From contig JAKAAK010000175.1 of assembly GCA_021797025.1 (NCBI GenBank), positions 1 to 6,870 on the forward strand: a DNA stretch of 6,870 bases. Direction: 5' to 3'. The position numbers and the translations under genes were made by a program. Positions within the stretch are counted from its first letter, which is position 1; every line of letters starts with the position of its first letter. This DNA is from Thermoplasmata archaeon. Lineage in GTDB: Archaea > Thermoplasmatota > Thermoplasmata > Thermoplasmatales > Thermoplasmataceae. Below the pieces are notes generated by a model. It had not been told where the DNA came from, ran no database searches, and was given only the letters and a program-made list of their open reading frames with translations. Shown piece by piece: positions 1 to 6,870 of the stretch.

Positions 1-1347
1 ATGGAAACTGTAAACCTCAGAGAGGCTGTTATGCAATCATTCACCTCCATTGGTCCTATGCTGGACTTTATCGCACTGTTTTCTATCATAGCCCTTTATT
101 CAGGATCGATGCTCCCGTTTGTTGTAATATTCTCATTTCTACTTTCATATTTCACCCTTTACACCATATACTCATTTTCCAGGGTATATGTAACGAATGG
201 TGGATATTATTCATACGCTGGAAATGGCCTCGGCAAGGGTGCAGGATTTCTTGTACTCATACTTTATATAGGTTATTCAGCGCTGACTGTTCCCAATATT
301 TCTATATTCATATCCGGTTTTCTTTATTCCATACTACAGCTTTTCGGATTTCAGGGCTTATACATTGAATATATATTTTTACTTGGATTTACGGCAACTG
401 TTTATTTCGTTGTATCAAGGAGTTTCAGGACATCGATAAGATATACACTTATTGCTGGATTCCTTGAAATAGCATTCGTAATATCCATGAGTATAATTTT
501 TATAATATTTAGGTCTCCTGATTTTTTATTTTCAGGAATAAAATTTTCATTTAATCCATTTTTCTTTGGTGTTATTTTCGGGATATTAGCATTTTCCGGA
601 GGTGGTTCAAGTATATTTTTATCTGAGGAAACGTCGAAGGCGCATATGAACACACCAAAATCCCTTCTCATATCTTTTACAATATCCGGACTTATTATGA
701 TATTTTCTGCATTTGCCTTACTGATGTTTGCAGGATACCACGGTCTATCCCTCTATGAATCTAATTCATTTTATATAACAGAACTGGTAAAAACAAGGCT
801 CGGTGTGCCCTTTCTTCTAGTATTTTCTATATTCGGGTTGATGAGCGCCTTTAACCTTAGTGTATCGTATCTGAATGCCCTTGTACACATGATGCCCAAG
901 TTCTATATGGATTTTAATCTAAAGAAAAATTTCAACAAAAATAAATTCATGATTGGACTTTTTGCATTTTCATTACTAATATCATTGATTTTCATCCATT
1001 ATGTGGGTTTCTTTGATTCTTTCGTAATAATTGCCGGCTTAATCAGCTTTATGTATATTGTAATACATATAATATCCAATATATCCCTGATTCGAATATT
1101 CAGAAAACAAAAATTCTTCTTTCCATTTCTGTCATCACTTATACTTTCTACTGCCTTTATTTTTTCATTTTATGGTAATACCGGATATTTTGCAATAATT
1201 AATTATCTGCTCTTGGGCTATATAACTGTTTCAATTGTGCTAATAATCTATATTAAAAAAGTAAGGCATGAATTTTATAAAAAAATCAAATTTGAGTATA
1301 TAACCATAGTAAACAACCCATCAGAGAACAATAATGATTTAAAATAA
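1..1347 (+). CDS. APC-superfamily amino acid permease, 448 aa
   Basis: Secondary transporter of the amino acid-polyamine-organocation superfamily, expected in the cytoplasmic membrane to import amino acids or related amines, usually by cation symport. About twelve hydrophobic segments can be read, near residues 12-33, 37-58, 80-108, 122-139, 147-170, 187-208, 221-246, 269-292, 316-334, 338-363, 371-391 and 396-418. Family signatures are the GGYYSYAGNGLG stretch (residues 67-78) after helix 2 and, after helix 6, FSGGGSSIFLSEE (198-210) with a following TPK (218-220), the usual 'eE.knP' loop. The length is typical for the family. The C-terminal tail is short and hydrophilic. The protein has no cysteine. 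The ATG is the first base of the window, so a start further upstream cannot be excluded, although the N-terminus already resembles a complete APC leader. It lies 41 bases upstream of the oligosaccharyltransferase gene on the same strand. Substrate cannot be assigned. The family call is firm; the exact start is less so. Confidence 0.88.
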   Translation: METVNLREAVMQSFTSIGPMLDFIALFSIIALYSGSMLPFVVIFSFLLSYFTLYTIYSFSRVYVTNGGYYSYAGNGLGKGAGFLVLILYIGYSALTVPNISIFISGFLYSILQLFGFQGLYIEYIFLLGFTATVYFVVSRSFRTSIRYTLIAGFLEIAFVISMSIIFIIFRSPDFLFSGIKFSFNPFFFGVIFGILAFSGGGSSIFLSEETSKAHMNTPKSLLISFTISGLIMIFSAFALLMFAGYHGLSLYESNSFYITELVKTRLGVPFLLVFSIFGLMSAFNLSVSYLNALVHMMPKFYMDFNLKKNFNKNKFMIGLFAFSLLISLIFIHYVGFFDSFVIIAGLISFMYIVIHIISNISLIRIFRKQKFFFPFLSSLILSTAFIFSFYGNTGYFAIINYLLLGYITVSIVLIIYIKKVRHEFYKKIKFEYITIVNNPSENNNDLK

Positions 1348-1353
1348 GGTAAA

Positions 1354-1362
1354 TTTTTATAT
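1354..1362 (+). promoter_or_regulatory. TATA-like box A; T-run may also end the upstream transcript
   Basis: The element TTTTTATAT is centred about 31 bases before the ATG at 1389. Archaeal transcription usually starts about 25 bases downstream of the box A centre, which puts the start at or just before the ATG. This predicts a leaderless or nearly leaderless mRNA, common in Thermoplasmatales. No GGAGG-like sequence precedes the ATG, which agrees. The five-T run seven bases after the permease stop codon could also act as an archaeal oligo-T terminator. The permease and aglB may therefore be separate transcripts despite the short gap. The region is AT-rich, so the match alone is weak evidence. 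Confidence 0.5.
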
Positions 1363-1363
1363 C

Positions 1364-1385
1364 TTAATTTCATTATCGAAATTAA
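1364..1385. repeat. 8-bp inverted repeat between TATA box and aglB start
   Basis: TTAATTTC (1364-1371) and GAAATTAA (1378-1385) are perfect reverse complements separated by six bases (ATTATC). The repeat starts just after the TATA-like box and ends three bases before the ATG, covering the expected transcription start. Archaeal repressors often bind at such a position. If the mRNA is leaderless it would act as DNA rather than as an RNA hairpin. The arms are almost all A and T, so chance is a real alternative. Confidence 0.35.
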
Positions 1386-1388
1386 ACT

Positions 1389-2870
1389 ATGGAAATTACA
1401 GATAGAATTAAGCAAAACTTAAACCGGCATCCAGAGATCCCAGTTTTGATAGGACTGCTTGCCCTTTACATGTTCCTGTCAAACTTTTTTGTCTGGTCTC
1501 TGGCATTTCAGGAGTCATACCTCAACGTGTCAGGAGGTAGTGATCCCTATTTTAATTATTATATTGTTCAGTACATCCTGAACACCCATACACAGCTAAC
1601 CCATACAATACTTCTTAATTACCCAGTAGGTACGGTCAATGCAAGGCCACCTTTCTACCAGTGGAGTATAGTATTCGTGGGGTATATTCTTTCTCCATTT
1701 ATGGGCCTCAAGATGGGAGCTTATTATGCGTTCCAGGAATCAGATGCATTCTACGGCGCGCTTTTGATCATACCTGTTTACCTCATAACGAAACAGATAT
1801 TTGGAAAGAACGCAGGGCTGTTTGCGGCAGTACTTTTTACAATTATGCCTGGAAACTTAACATCAGGGATACTCACTGATGGTAGAGCCCATACGCCGGA
1901 GCTTATATTTGCTTTCCTTTCAATATACTTCTTTGAAATGGCTGTAATATCCGCCAAAAAAGGAGTTATAATAAGTAAACTGACAGATACAAGATCATAT
2001 TTCAGTTCCATAAAGAAATATTACCAAGAAAATAAAATAGCTACAATTTACATTCTCATGTCTGCCGTTTCTCTTGGCGGCTTGATAGTATTCTGGCAGG
2101 GATTTCCTTACATAGAGGTCATACTGCTTATCTATGTTGCAGTTCAACTGATTTACAATTTAATTGTAAAAAAACCCACAGGGTATTTAACTTACCTCAC
2201 AGCAATTTATGTGGCAGCATCCTTTCCTATTGGATTCTACTACTATGATATTACATCAATGTTACATGCATGGTTCCTTCCGCCACTTGCCATGGGTCTT
2301 ATGATTGTTGGGTTCGGGATTCTCGTGAATATAGTGGCAAGAAAGCCATGGATAATAACAATTCCATCAATGGTAATAGTTGTCGTTGCAGCATTATTTA
2401 TCCTAAGCAAGACCAATCCTGCAATACTCAAAGAACTTATAACTGGTGATGGTTATTTCGTGAAATCTAGGGTATATTCTACTATTGCAGAGGCTGCAGC
2501 GCCTCCTCTGGGTCAGTATATTTCAGATTTTGGACCTGGTTTGTTCCTGCTTGGAATTGCCGGTGTACCCTTTATAATATATAAATTCCTCAAGGAGAAA
2601 AAGGAAGCAATTTTGCTGGTAATCATATTTGCTATATTTTCCATATTCATGAGTTTCGAAGCGGCAAGATTCAATATCACAGCAGCACCGGTATATGCAA
2701 TACTGGGCGGCGGCCTAATAATGTATTTTGTTGATATAATAAGGCATAATGAATCCACAAAAAAATCAAAACATGTAAGTGGTAGGAAATCGTTGCGTAA
2801 AAATATCAGTGGTGTAACAGTTGGTTTTGCAGTAATTGTGGTATTGATTCTTATAGTACCATCAGGAATG
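1389..2870 (+). other. AglB membrane domain with donor/metal-site motifs
   Basis: Residues 1-494 of AglB. Hydrophobic segments lie near 18-38, 121-137, 141-158, 168-189, 216-236, 240-260, 266-285, 290-315, 321-340, 382-400, 406-424, 429-450 and 473-494, the 13 expected of the family. The large first outer loop (about 41-117) carries D52 in GGSDPY (codon at 1542) and the N-A-R-P-P-F segment (84-89). The second acidic motif region is TDGRAHTPE with D164 (codon at 1878). TIAE (bases 2481-2492) is the archaeal TIXE motif, whose glutamate E368 helps position the acceptor. R427 (codon at 2667), in a R-F-x(4)-A-P context, matches the arginine that contacts the lipid pyrophosphate in known structures. 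Roles are transferred from characterised AglB and PglB proteins. Confidence 0.88.
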
Positions 2871-5800
2871 AGTGCAATTTCGGCAGCTGTGCCAGAAAAT
2901 AATGCCTTATCATACGATCATATATTAAACTCAACACTGCCTAAAGGTTTTAGACCAAACAACCCATTCGGTAATTATGGCTTGGCCATAGATAACAAAA
3001 CACAGCCACTTGCAGCATCTTTTGAATGGCTTGCAACTCAGAATGCCAACGTATCAATACAGAATCGTCCTGCTTATGTTTCATGGTGGGATTATGGTTT
3101 CCAGGAACTGGAGGAGGGGCAGCATCCAACGGTGGCTGATGATTTCCAGCAGGGAATAGCAAGTGCAGGTCAGATACTATTAGCACAGAATCAAACGCAG
3201 GAGATTTCGCTATTCATATCAAGAGTCCTTCAGACCCCAGGCGGTTATTCCAATGGGCATTTCAACGCTACTATAACTTCCGTAATGGACAAATACTTCG
3301 GTGTTAATGAAACAAAAACAATAGCAAGCATGTATGGTAACCCGCTGGCTTTACAGTATATTCATTTCTTGAATGAAACTGCCTACGGCAGCCACCAGAT
3401 AAATGTGACCACATCCTACAATGCAAGGCACGCACTTATAATGGGTCAGCTGTCCACAAAATACAACCTTAGCACTCTTATATCTGCATACAGTGGACTA
3501 GAAAAAGCTACAGGGTCATCCATATCGTATATCCAGGTGGATCATGGGCTATTTCCGTTCTCAGGGAACGATCCAGGAATTTTCTATGCCCCGGCATACC
3601 TTACAGACACAGCATCATATACAGCCGATGGAGAGGTTGTTCCCATAAACTATTATAATGTTATCGCCACAACTAGCACTGGTGCCACATATCCACTTAA
3701 TAAACTACCTGCTGGCTCTACAGTAACCGGTTATAGCCTTACCTATACGCCGAGATTTTACAACACAACTATATACAGGACGGTTATCGGTGTGCCGCAA
3801 CAGTATCTAAGTGCATTCGAGCAAGGTGAAATAACTATATCTCCGGCATTTAATATGAGCAATTTTGAGCTAGTTTATTATGCATCCGAATATAACCCGT
3901 CAAAAAACGCAACATCTAGTACACCAGGATGGACATTGATCCCTCTACAGACAGCATATGCATATCACCAGGAGAAAAAAGGCACTGAGGTGCTGCTACC
4001 TGATCTAATTGGTCAGGAAGATCCTATCATAGAATACTATCCGGGTGCGGTAATAAGTGGAAGAGTAACTACGCCTTTAGGTGCAGGAATTGCCGGTGTC
4101 CACGTGACAATAGATGATCAGTACGGGATACCTCATGAGGTTGTGACAACCAATAGTGGCGGGTATTATACTATCACGGGATTACCCGGAAATGATACAA
4201 TTACTTACTCCACAGGAAGTGTAAATTCATATACAATGGAGGGTACAAATATTATAAGTTCAAGACCGGTATACGTATCTACTGATCAGGGAGATAGAAT
4301 AGGGAACTATAACATTACAGAGTATGCAACCCTTCATAGAAATACAGTATATGGTCATGTTGCACTTGATAATATAACATCTTCCCATAGCGTGAATAGT
4401 GGCACAATTACACTTACCAATTCTACATATGGAATAACAAGGAATGTGACCATAACAAATGGCAGGTACTCAGTGAGCAACGTGGTCCCGTACAACTATA
4501 ATGTTACTGTAAAAACAGATGGTAATGTATATAAAAATTTCACAGCTATAGATGTCAGCGATAAAGTGCAGCAGTCTTACAATTTAACCATAAAAATGGA
4601 TCAGATTAGGATAACAGTCTCTGTGGATAATCTTGATCTATCTGGATATACAGTTTATGTCAATCAAACAGAAGGAAGTTATAGATTAAAAGCGGTAACT
4701 CCAAGTAATGGAACGGTAGATATGTCTGTATTCCCCGGAAATTATAAAGTTACAATAAAATCTAATGGGAGCGAGGACATATCATCTGCTACACTATCTG
4801 GATGGGGTAATACAAAATCGCTCACACTTACACCAGAATTGACAGCCAATGTATCAGGAAGCGCCCCCTCTGGTGCTAAAGTTTGGGTTTATTTCAATGG
4901 AATAACATCAGATGCACTGAACGTTACCGCTAATTCTACAGGATATTATCATATGAATATGCCATATGGCGTATACACTATTTATTCCAACGATTCAGCA
5001 GGTGCATTTGTAAAGACATTAAATATCACAGGAAATACAGTTGTAAATATCATATATAATCATGCACATTATTACAATATTAAATCTACCATGAGCGGGG
5101 CTAAGAATTATAGAGGTTATTATGAAATACTGGCTACCAATTCCAGCGCATTCCTGTATTCTATTTATTCCAATTCCAGTAATGTTTACCGTATTTATCT
5201 GCCCATTGGAAATTATTCAATATCTGGAGTTGGAACGTTTAACAGCACTACATTAGCTGGGTTCAACGTATCAAATCTTGCAACATCATACAATATAACA
5301 CTGAATCTTGATTCTAATGCTTCTTACAGTATAGCAACATCAACCAACAACTCTCTTCTCTATGCTACAGAGGGTGTATTAATAGTATATAATGGAACTG
5401 TTCCATATTACTATGCAGAACTTAATGCTGGAAGAGCCACTCTTTATGGTTATAACACGAGCACTGTAAGAATTGAATCCCCATATTACTATAGTAATAT
5501 AAATAATATAACTAACGCTATTTATACTGTATCCCAAAAACTGGTTAACGTAAATATATCCATCTACAACGATTCAAAACTAACCGATTACAATGGAAAC
5601 TTATCTTTAATTGGCTCATATAACAATTATACAATAACGATGATAAATGGCACAGCCACCAAAGAGGTTGCTGAAGGGGTTTATTATACTGAGGTTTCAA
5701 ACAGCAGTGCTTATATAGTTCCAGTAATGACCGGTACTGTAGTCAATAGCTCTGGATCCCAGGTATTTGTGAAGAATACAAATCTATATTTCAGCCTAAC

Positions 5801-6870
5801 AAATTCAAATAAAACAATAGAATATCCTGTAACATATCTGCTTAATTCAACTGGGATTCCTGTTAGGTTGTCACACATACCTGCTGGAACATATACACTT
5901 TATTCGTATAATGAAAGTAAGACAGTCAATGGAACTATTGTTAATCTCAGCAGAATTACAATAACTAAAAATACAACAGTAGATATCGTTTATGTTAAAG
6001 GTTATAAGGTAGATATCACAAATAACCTGGATATACCGGCTTCATACCGCATTATGAACGGAACTAAAGAACTAGAGACATCGCAGAGCAGTAACACTAC
6101 TCTGGTGCTCCCATCATTAAAATATACTGTAACATCTAGTGGAAACTTTACAAATTCAACAGGTGCATATTACTTTGTGAATGCTAAAAATCAGTCTATA
6201 AAACCAATCTCAAATAATACATCATTCAATATCAGCCTTATACCAATGGAAGTTGCAGACATGTTGAGCGGCAATGTTATTTATTATTCAAATAGTACAG
6301 CCGTGTCAGGTGTACATATTGATATAACCAGAGAAGGAAAAACAATCAAGAGCACAACTTCGTATTCTGGGAATTACTCTGTAAATGGTCTTAATCCCGG
6401 AATATATGGCATATATGCGAATTATACAGATGCTGGCAAAAATTATGCATATTTCGAAAATGTGACATTGAATCCATTCAGCAATAAGACCTTTAATATT
6501 TTTATGATGCCTGCATACGAAGTTACTCTCACAGGGGAAAATAATGGCAAAGATGTTTCAACAAATCTCACTGTCACTGGTTCTTCAATGTTTGTAACCA
6601 CATTAAAACTAACTCACAGTATATATCTTCCTGCCAACGAGACTTATGAGTTTACACTGTCAAATTCGGCAAGTCAGAATGGTAAACCGGTTGATTATTC
6701 ATCATCTTCATCATTATTCCTTAATAGATCAATTACAGAGAACTTGACCCTTACGAAAGTCCCCCTGTACAAATACGTGCTTATAGATCCAAGCGCAATC
6801 GGATATGTTGGTCAAAACGTCATTACCAATGCAACTATAAGTAATGAAGGGAATATAAATAATCATACAA
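1389..6870 (+). CDS. aglB: AglB/STT3 oligosaccharyltransferase with giant repeat tail, 3' end outside window
   Basis: Catalytic subunit of the archaeal oligosaccharyltransferase, which moves a glycan from a dolichol-linked carrier to the Asn of Asn-X-Ser/Thr on the outer face of the membrane. The frame is open for 1827 codons and runs off the window. The start is fixed by an in-frame TAA at 1383-1385, two codons upstream. Residues 1-494 form about 13 membrane helices with GGSDPYFNYY in the first outer loop (D52), TDGRAHTPE (163-171), TIAE (365-368) in the fifth outer loop and R427 before the last helices. Residues 495-884 form the outer domain with WWDYG at 566-570. Archaeal AglB proteins usually end near here at roughly 850-970 residues; this one goes on for over 940 more, as beta-rich repeats (885-1791) and the start of another domain. 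The visible protein has no cysteine. Enzyme assignment is very secure; the job of the tail is unknown. Confidence 0.95.
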   Translation, partial: MEITDRIKQNLNRHPEIPVLIGLLALYMFLSNFFVWSLAFQESYLNVSGGSDPYFNYYIVQYILNTHTQLTHTILLNYPVGTVNARPPFYQWSIVFVGYILSPFMGLKMGAYYAFQESDAFYGALLIIPVYLITKQIFGKNAGLFAAVLFTIMPGNLTSGILTDGRAHTPELIFAFLSIYFFEMAVISAKKGVIISKLTDTRSYFSSIKKYYQENKIATIYILMSAVSLGGLIVFWQGFPYIEVILLIYVAVQLIYNLIVKKPTGYLTYLTAIYVAASFPIGFYYYDITSMLHAWFLPPLAMGLMIVGFGILVNIVARKPWIITIPSMVIVVVAALFILSKTNPAILKELITGDGYFVKSRVYSTIAEAAAPPLGQYISDFGPGLFLLGIAGVPFIIYKFLKEKKEAILLVIIFAIFSIFMSFEAARFNITAAPVYAILGGGLIMYFVDIIRHNESTKKSKHVSGRKSLRKNISGVTVGFAVIVVLILIVPSGMSAISAAVPENNALSYDHILNSTLPKGFRPNNPFGNYGLAIDNKTQPLAASFEWLATQNANVSIQNRPAYVSWWDYGFQELEEGQHPTVADDFQQGIASAGQILLAQNQTQEISLFISRVLQTPGGYSNGHFNATITSVMDKYFGVNETKTIASMYGNPLALQYIHFLNETAYGSHQINVTTSYNARHALIMGQLSTKYNLSTLISAYSGLEKATGSSISYIQVDHGLFPFSGNDPGIFYAPAYLTDTASYTADGEVVPINYYNVIATTSTGATYPLNKLPAGSTVTGYSLTYTPRFYNTTIYRTVIGVPQQYLSAFEQGEITISPAFNMSNFELVYYASEYNPSKNATSSTPGWTLIPLQTAYAYHQEKKGTEVLLPDLIGQEDPIIEYYPGAVISGRVTTPLGAGIAGVHVTIDDQYGIPHEVVTTNSGGYYTITGLPGNDTITYSTGSVNSYTMEGTNIISSRPVYVSTDQGDRIGNYNITEYATLHRNTVYGHVALDNITSSHSVNSGTITLTNSTYGITRNVTITNGRYSVSNVVPYNYNVTVKTDGNVYKNFTAIDVSDKVQQSYNLTIKMDQIRITVSVDNLDLSGYTVYVNQTEGSYRLKAVTPSNGTVDMSVFPGNYKVTIKSNGSEDISSATLSGWGNTKSLTLTPELTANVSGSAPSGAKVWVYFNGITSDALNVTANSTGYYHMNMPYGVYTIYSNDSAGAFVKTLNITGNTVVNIIYNHAHYYNIKSTMSGAKNYRGYYEILATNSSAFLYSIYSNSSNVYRIYLPIGNYSISGVGTFNSTTLAGFNVSNLATSYNITLNLDSNASYSIATSTNNSLLYATEGVLIVYNGTVPYYYAELNAGRATLYGYNTSTVRIESPYYYSNINNITNAIYTVSQKLVNVNISIYNDSKLTDYNGNLSLIGSYNNYTITMINGTATKEVAEGVYYTEVSNSSAYIVPVMTGTVVNSSGSQVFVKNTNLYFSLTNSNKTIEYPVTYLLNSTGIPVRLSHIPAGTYTLYSYNESKTVNGTIVNLSRITITKNTTVDIVYVKGYKVDITNNLDIPASYRIMNGTKELETSQSSNTTLVLPSLKYTVTSSGNFTNSTGAYYFVNAKNQSIKPISNNTSFNISLIPMEVADMLSGNVIYYSNSTAVSGVHIDITREGKTIKSTTSYSGNYSVNGLNPGIYGIYANYTDAGKNYAYFENVTLNPFSNKTFNIFMMPAYEVTLTGENNGKDVSTNLTVTGSSMFVTTLKLTHSIYLPANETYEFTLSNSASQNGKPVDYSSSSSLFLNRSITENLTLTKVPLYKYVLIDPSAIGYVGQNVITNATISNEGNINNHT
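2871..4040 (+). other. AglB extracytoplasmic catalytic domain (WWDYG)
   Basis: Residues 495-884. It begins right after the last helix and holds the acceptor-recognition motif WWDYG at residues 566-570 (bases 3084-3098), which in known structures reads the +2 Ser/Thr of the sequon. The flanking S-W-L-type context (S-F-E-W-L, 544-548) upstream and the Y-I-Q-V-D-H-G segment (714-720) followed by G-I-F-Y-A-P (730-735) downstream fit the conserved core of archaeal family members. The usual DK motif (D-x-x-K) is not clear here; the best-placed match is D-P-G-I at 728-731, lacking the lysine. About twelve sequons occur in this part. The domain ends near E-Y-Y-P-G (882-886), where the repeats begin. 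Confidence 0.85.
4041..6761 (+). repeat. About eleven diverged ~78-residue beta-sandwich repeats in the AglB tail
   Basis: Residues 885-1791. The first unit (V-I-S-G-R-V near 888, then N-S-G-G-Y-Y-T-I at 922-929 and G-L-P-G at 931-934) looks like a carboxypeptidase regulatory-like or PEGA-type fold. Related cores, a strand followed by P-x-G-x-Y or a variant and another strand, recur near residues 933, 1034, 1116, 1192, 1272, 1354, 1429, 1498, 1575, 1670 and 1748. Spacing is mostly 70-82, with two longer gaps of about 94-100. Identity between units is low and no DNA-level repeat was noticed, so this is an old, diverged array. The composition is rich in Asn, Ser, Thr, Tyr and Ile, with sparse charged residues, as in secreted surface proteins. 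I count about 59 Asn-X-Ser/Thr sequons over 885-1827. Likely extracellular. Exact unit borders are approximate. Confidence 0.72.
6765..6870 (+). other. Start of a CARDB/NEW3-like beta domain, truncated by window end
   Basis: From about residue 1793 the pattern changes: D-P-S (1800-1802), then Y-V-G-Q-N-V (1806-1811), T-N-A-T-I-S-N (1813-1819) and E-G-N (1820-1822). A 'vGq.v..~.ti.N.GN' order is typical of CARDB, NEW3 or related immunoglobulin-like domains on archaeal and bacterial surface proteins. Only 35 residues are visible, so the family is a guess. Such domains often sit just before a C-terminal membrane anchor, which would lie beyond the window. Confidence 0.4.

Noticed and set aside
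402..671. 89-codon open frame on the minus strand
   Set aside because: It is antisense to permease helices 4-7. It is a by-product of the AT-rich, hydrophobic coding sequence, with no start signal or family likeness.
1..1388. Functional link between the permease and N-glycosylation
   Set aside because: Adjacency is the only support, the probable promoter in the gap argues against one operon, and the APC sequence shows nothing specific to lipid or sugar transport.
1661..1879. 72-codon open frame on the plus strand
   Set aside because: It lies wholly inside the AglB membrane domain in another frame, and its product has no recognisable pattern, whereas the AglB frame here encodes conserved family segments.
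1778..3186. Four minus-strand open frames (1778-2011, 2243-2431, 2513-2758, 2950-3186)
   Set aside because: All are short, lie opposite conserved AglB motifs (including TIAE and WWDYG regions) and have no promoter-like or family features.
4041..6870. A separate surface-protein gene beginning after the catalytic domain
   Set aside because: No stop codon interrupts the frame from 1389, no intergenic gap or promoter is seen near 4041, and the repeat sequence continues directly from the catalytic domain.
1..6870. tRNA, rRNA, CRISPR array or insertion sequence
   Set aside because: Apart from the 41-base gap, all the sequence is coding on the plus strand. I saw no spaced identical repeats, no transposase motifs and no RNA-gene signatures.

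Overview
The window looks like part of a Thermoplasmatales-type archaeal chromosome (Ferroplasma, Picrophilus, Acidiplasma or a relative). It is AT-rich, isoleucine is mostly ATA and arginine mostly AGA/AGG. The one visible intergenic gap has an archaeal TATA-like box and no Shine-Dalgarno sequence. The main gene encodes the archaeal form of the N-glycosylation oligosaccharyltransferase. The genus cannot be fixed from the sequence alone.

Layout: bases 1-1347 encode a 12-helix APC-superfamily permease. A 41-base gap (1348-1388) holds a T-rich TATA-like element and an 8-bp inverted repeat. From 1389 a single frame stays open to the last base (6870): 1827 codons with no stop, so the gene continues past the window. 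Its first ~494 residues are the 13-helix membrane part of an AglB/STT3 oligosaccharyltransferase. Residues ~495-884 are the extracytoplasmic catalytic domain with WWDYG. Residues ~885-1791 are about eleven diverged, beta-rich repeat units of roughly 78 residues. A different, CARDB/NEW3-like beta domain begins near residue 1793 and is cut by the window edge. All of the sequence from 1389 on belongs to this one gene; other open frames there are shadows.

The permease would import amino acids or similar amines. AglB would transfer a lipid-linked glycan onto Asn-X-Ser/Thr sequons on the outer face of the membrane. The notable feature is the tail: over 940 residues of surface-exposed repeats fused to the glycosylating enzyme, carrying about 59 sequons (one per ~16 residues). 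The enzyme may therefore be one of its own main substrates and act as a surface glycoprotein, which would fit a wall-less or acid-exposed cell. That role is inferred. The fusion, the repeat spacing and the sequon count can be read directly from the sequence.
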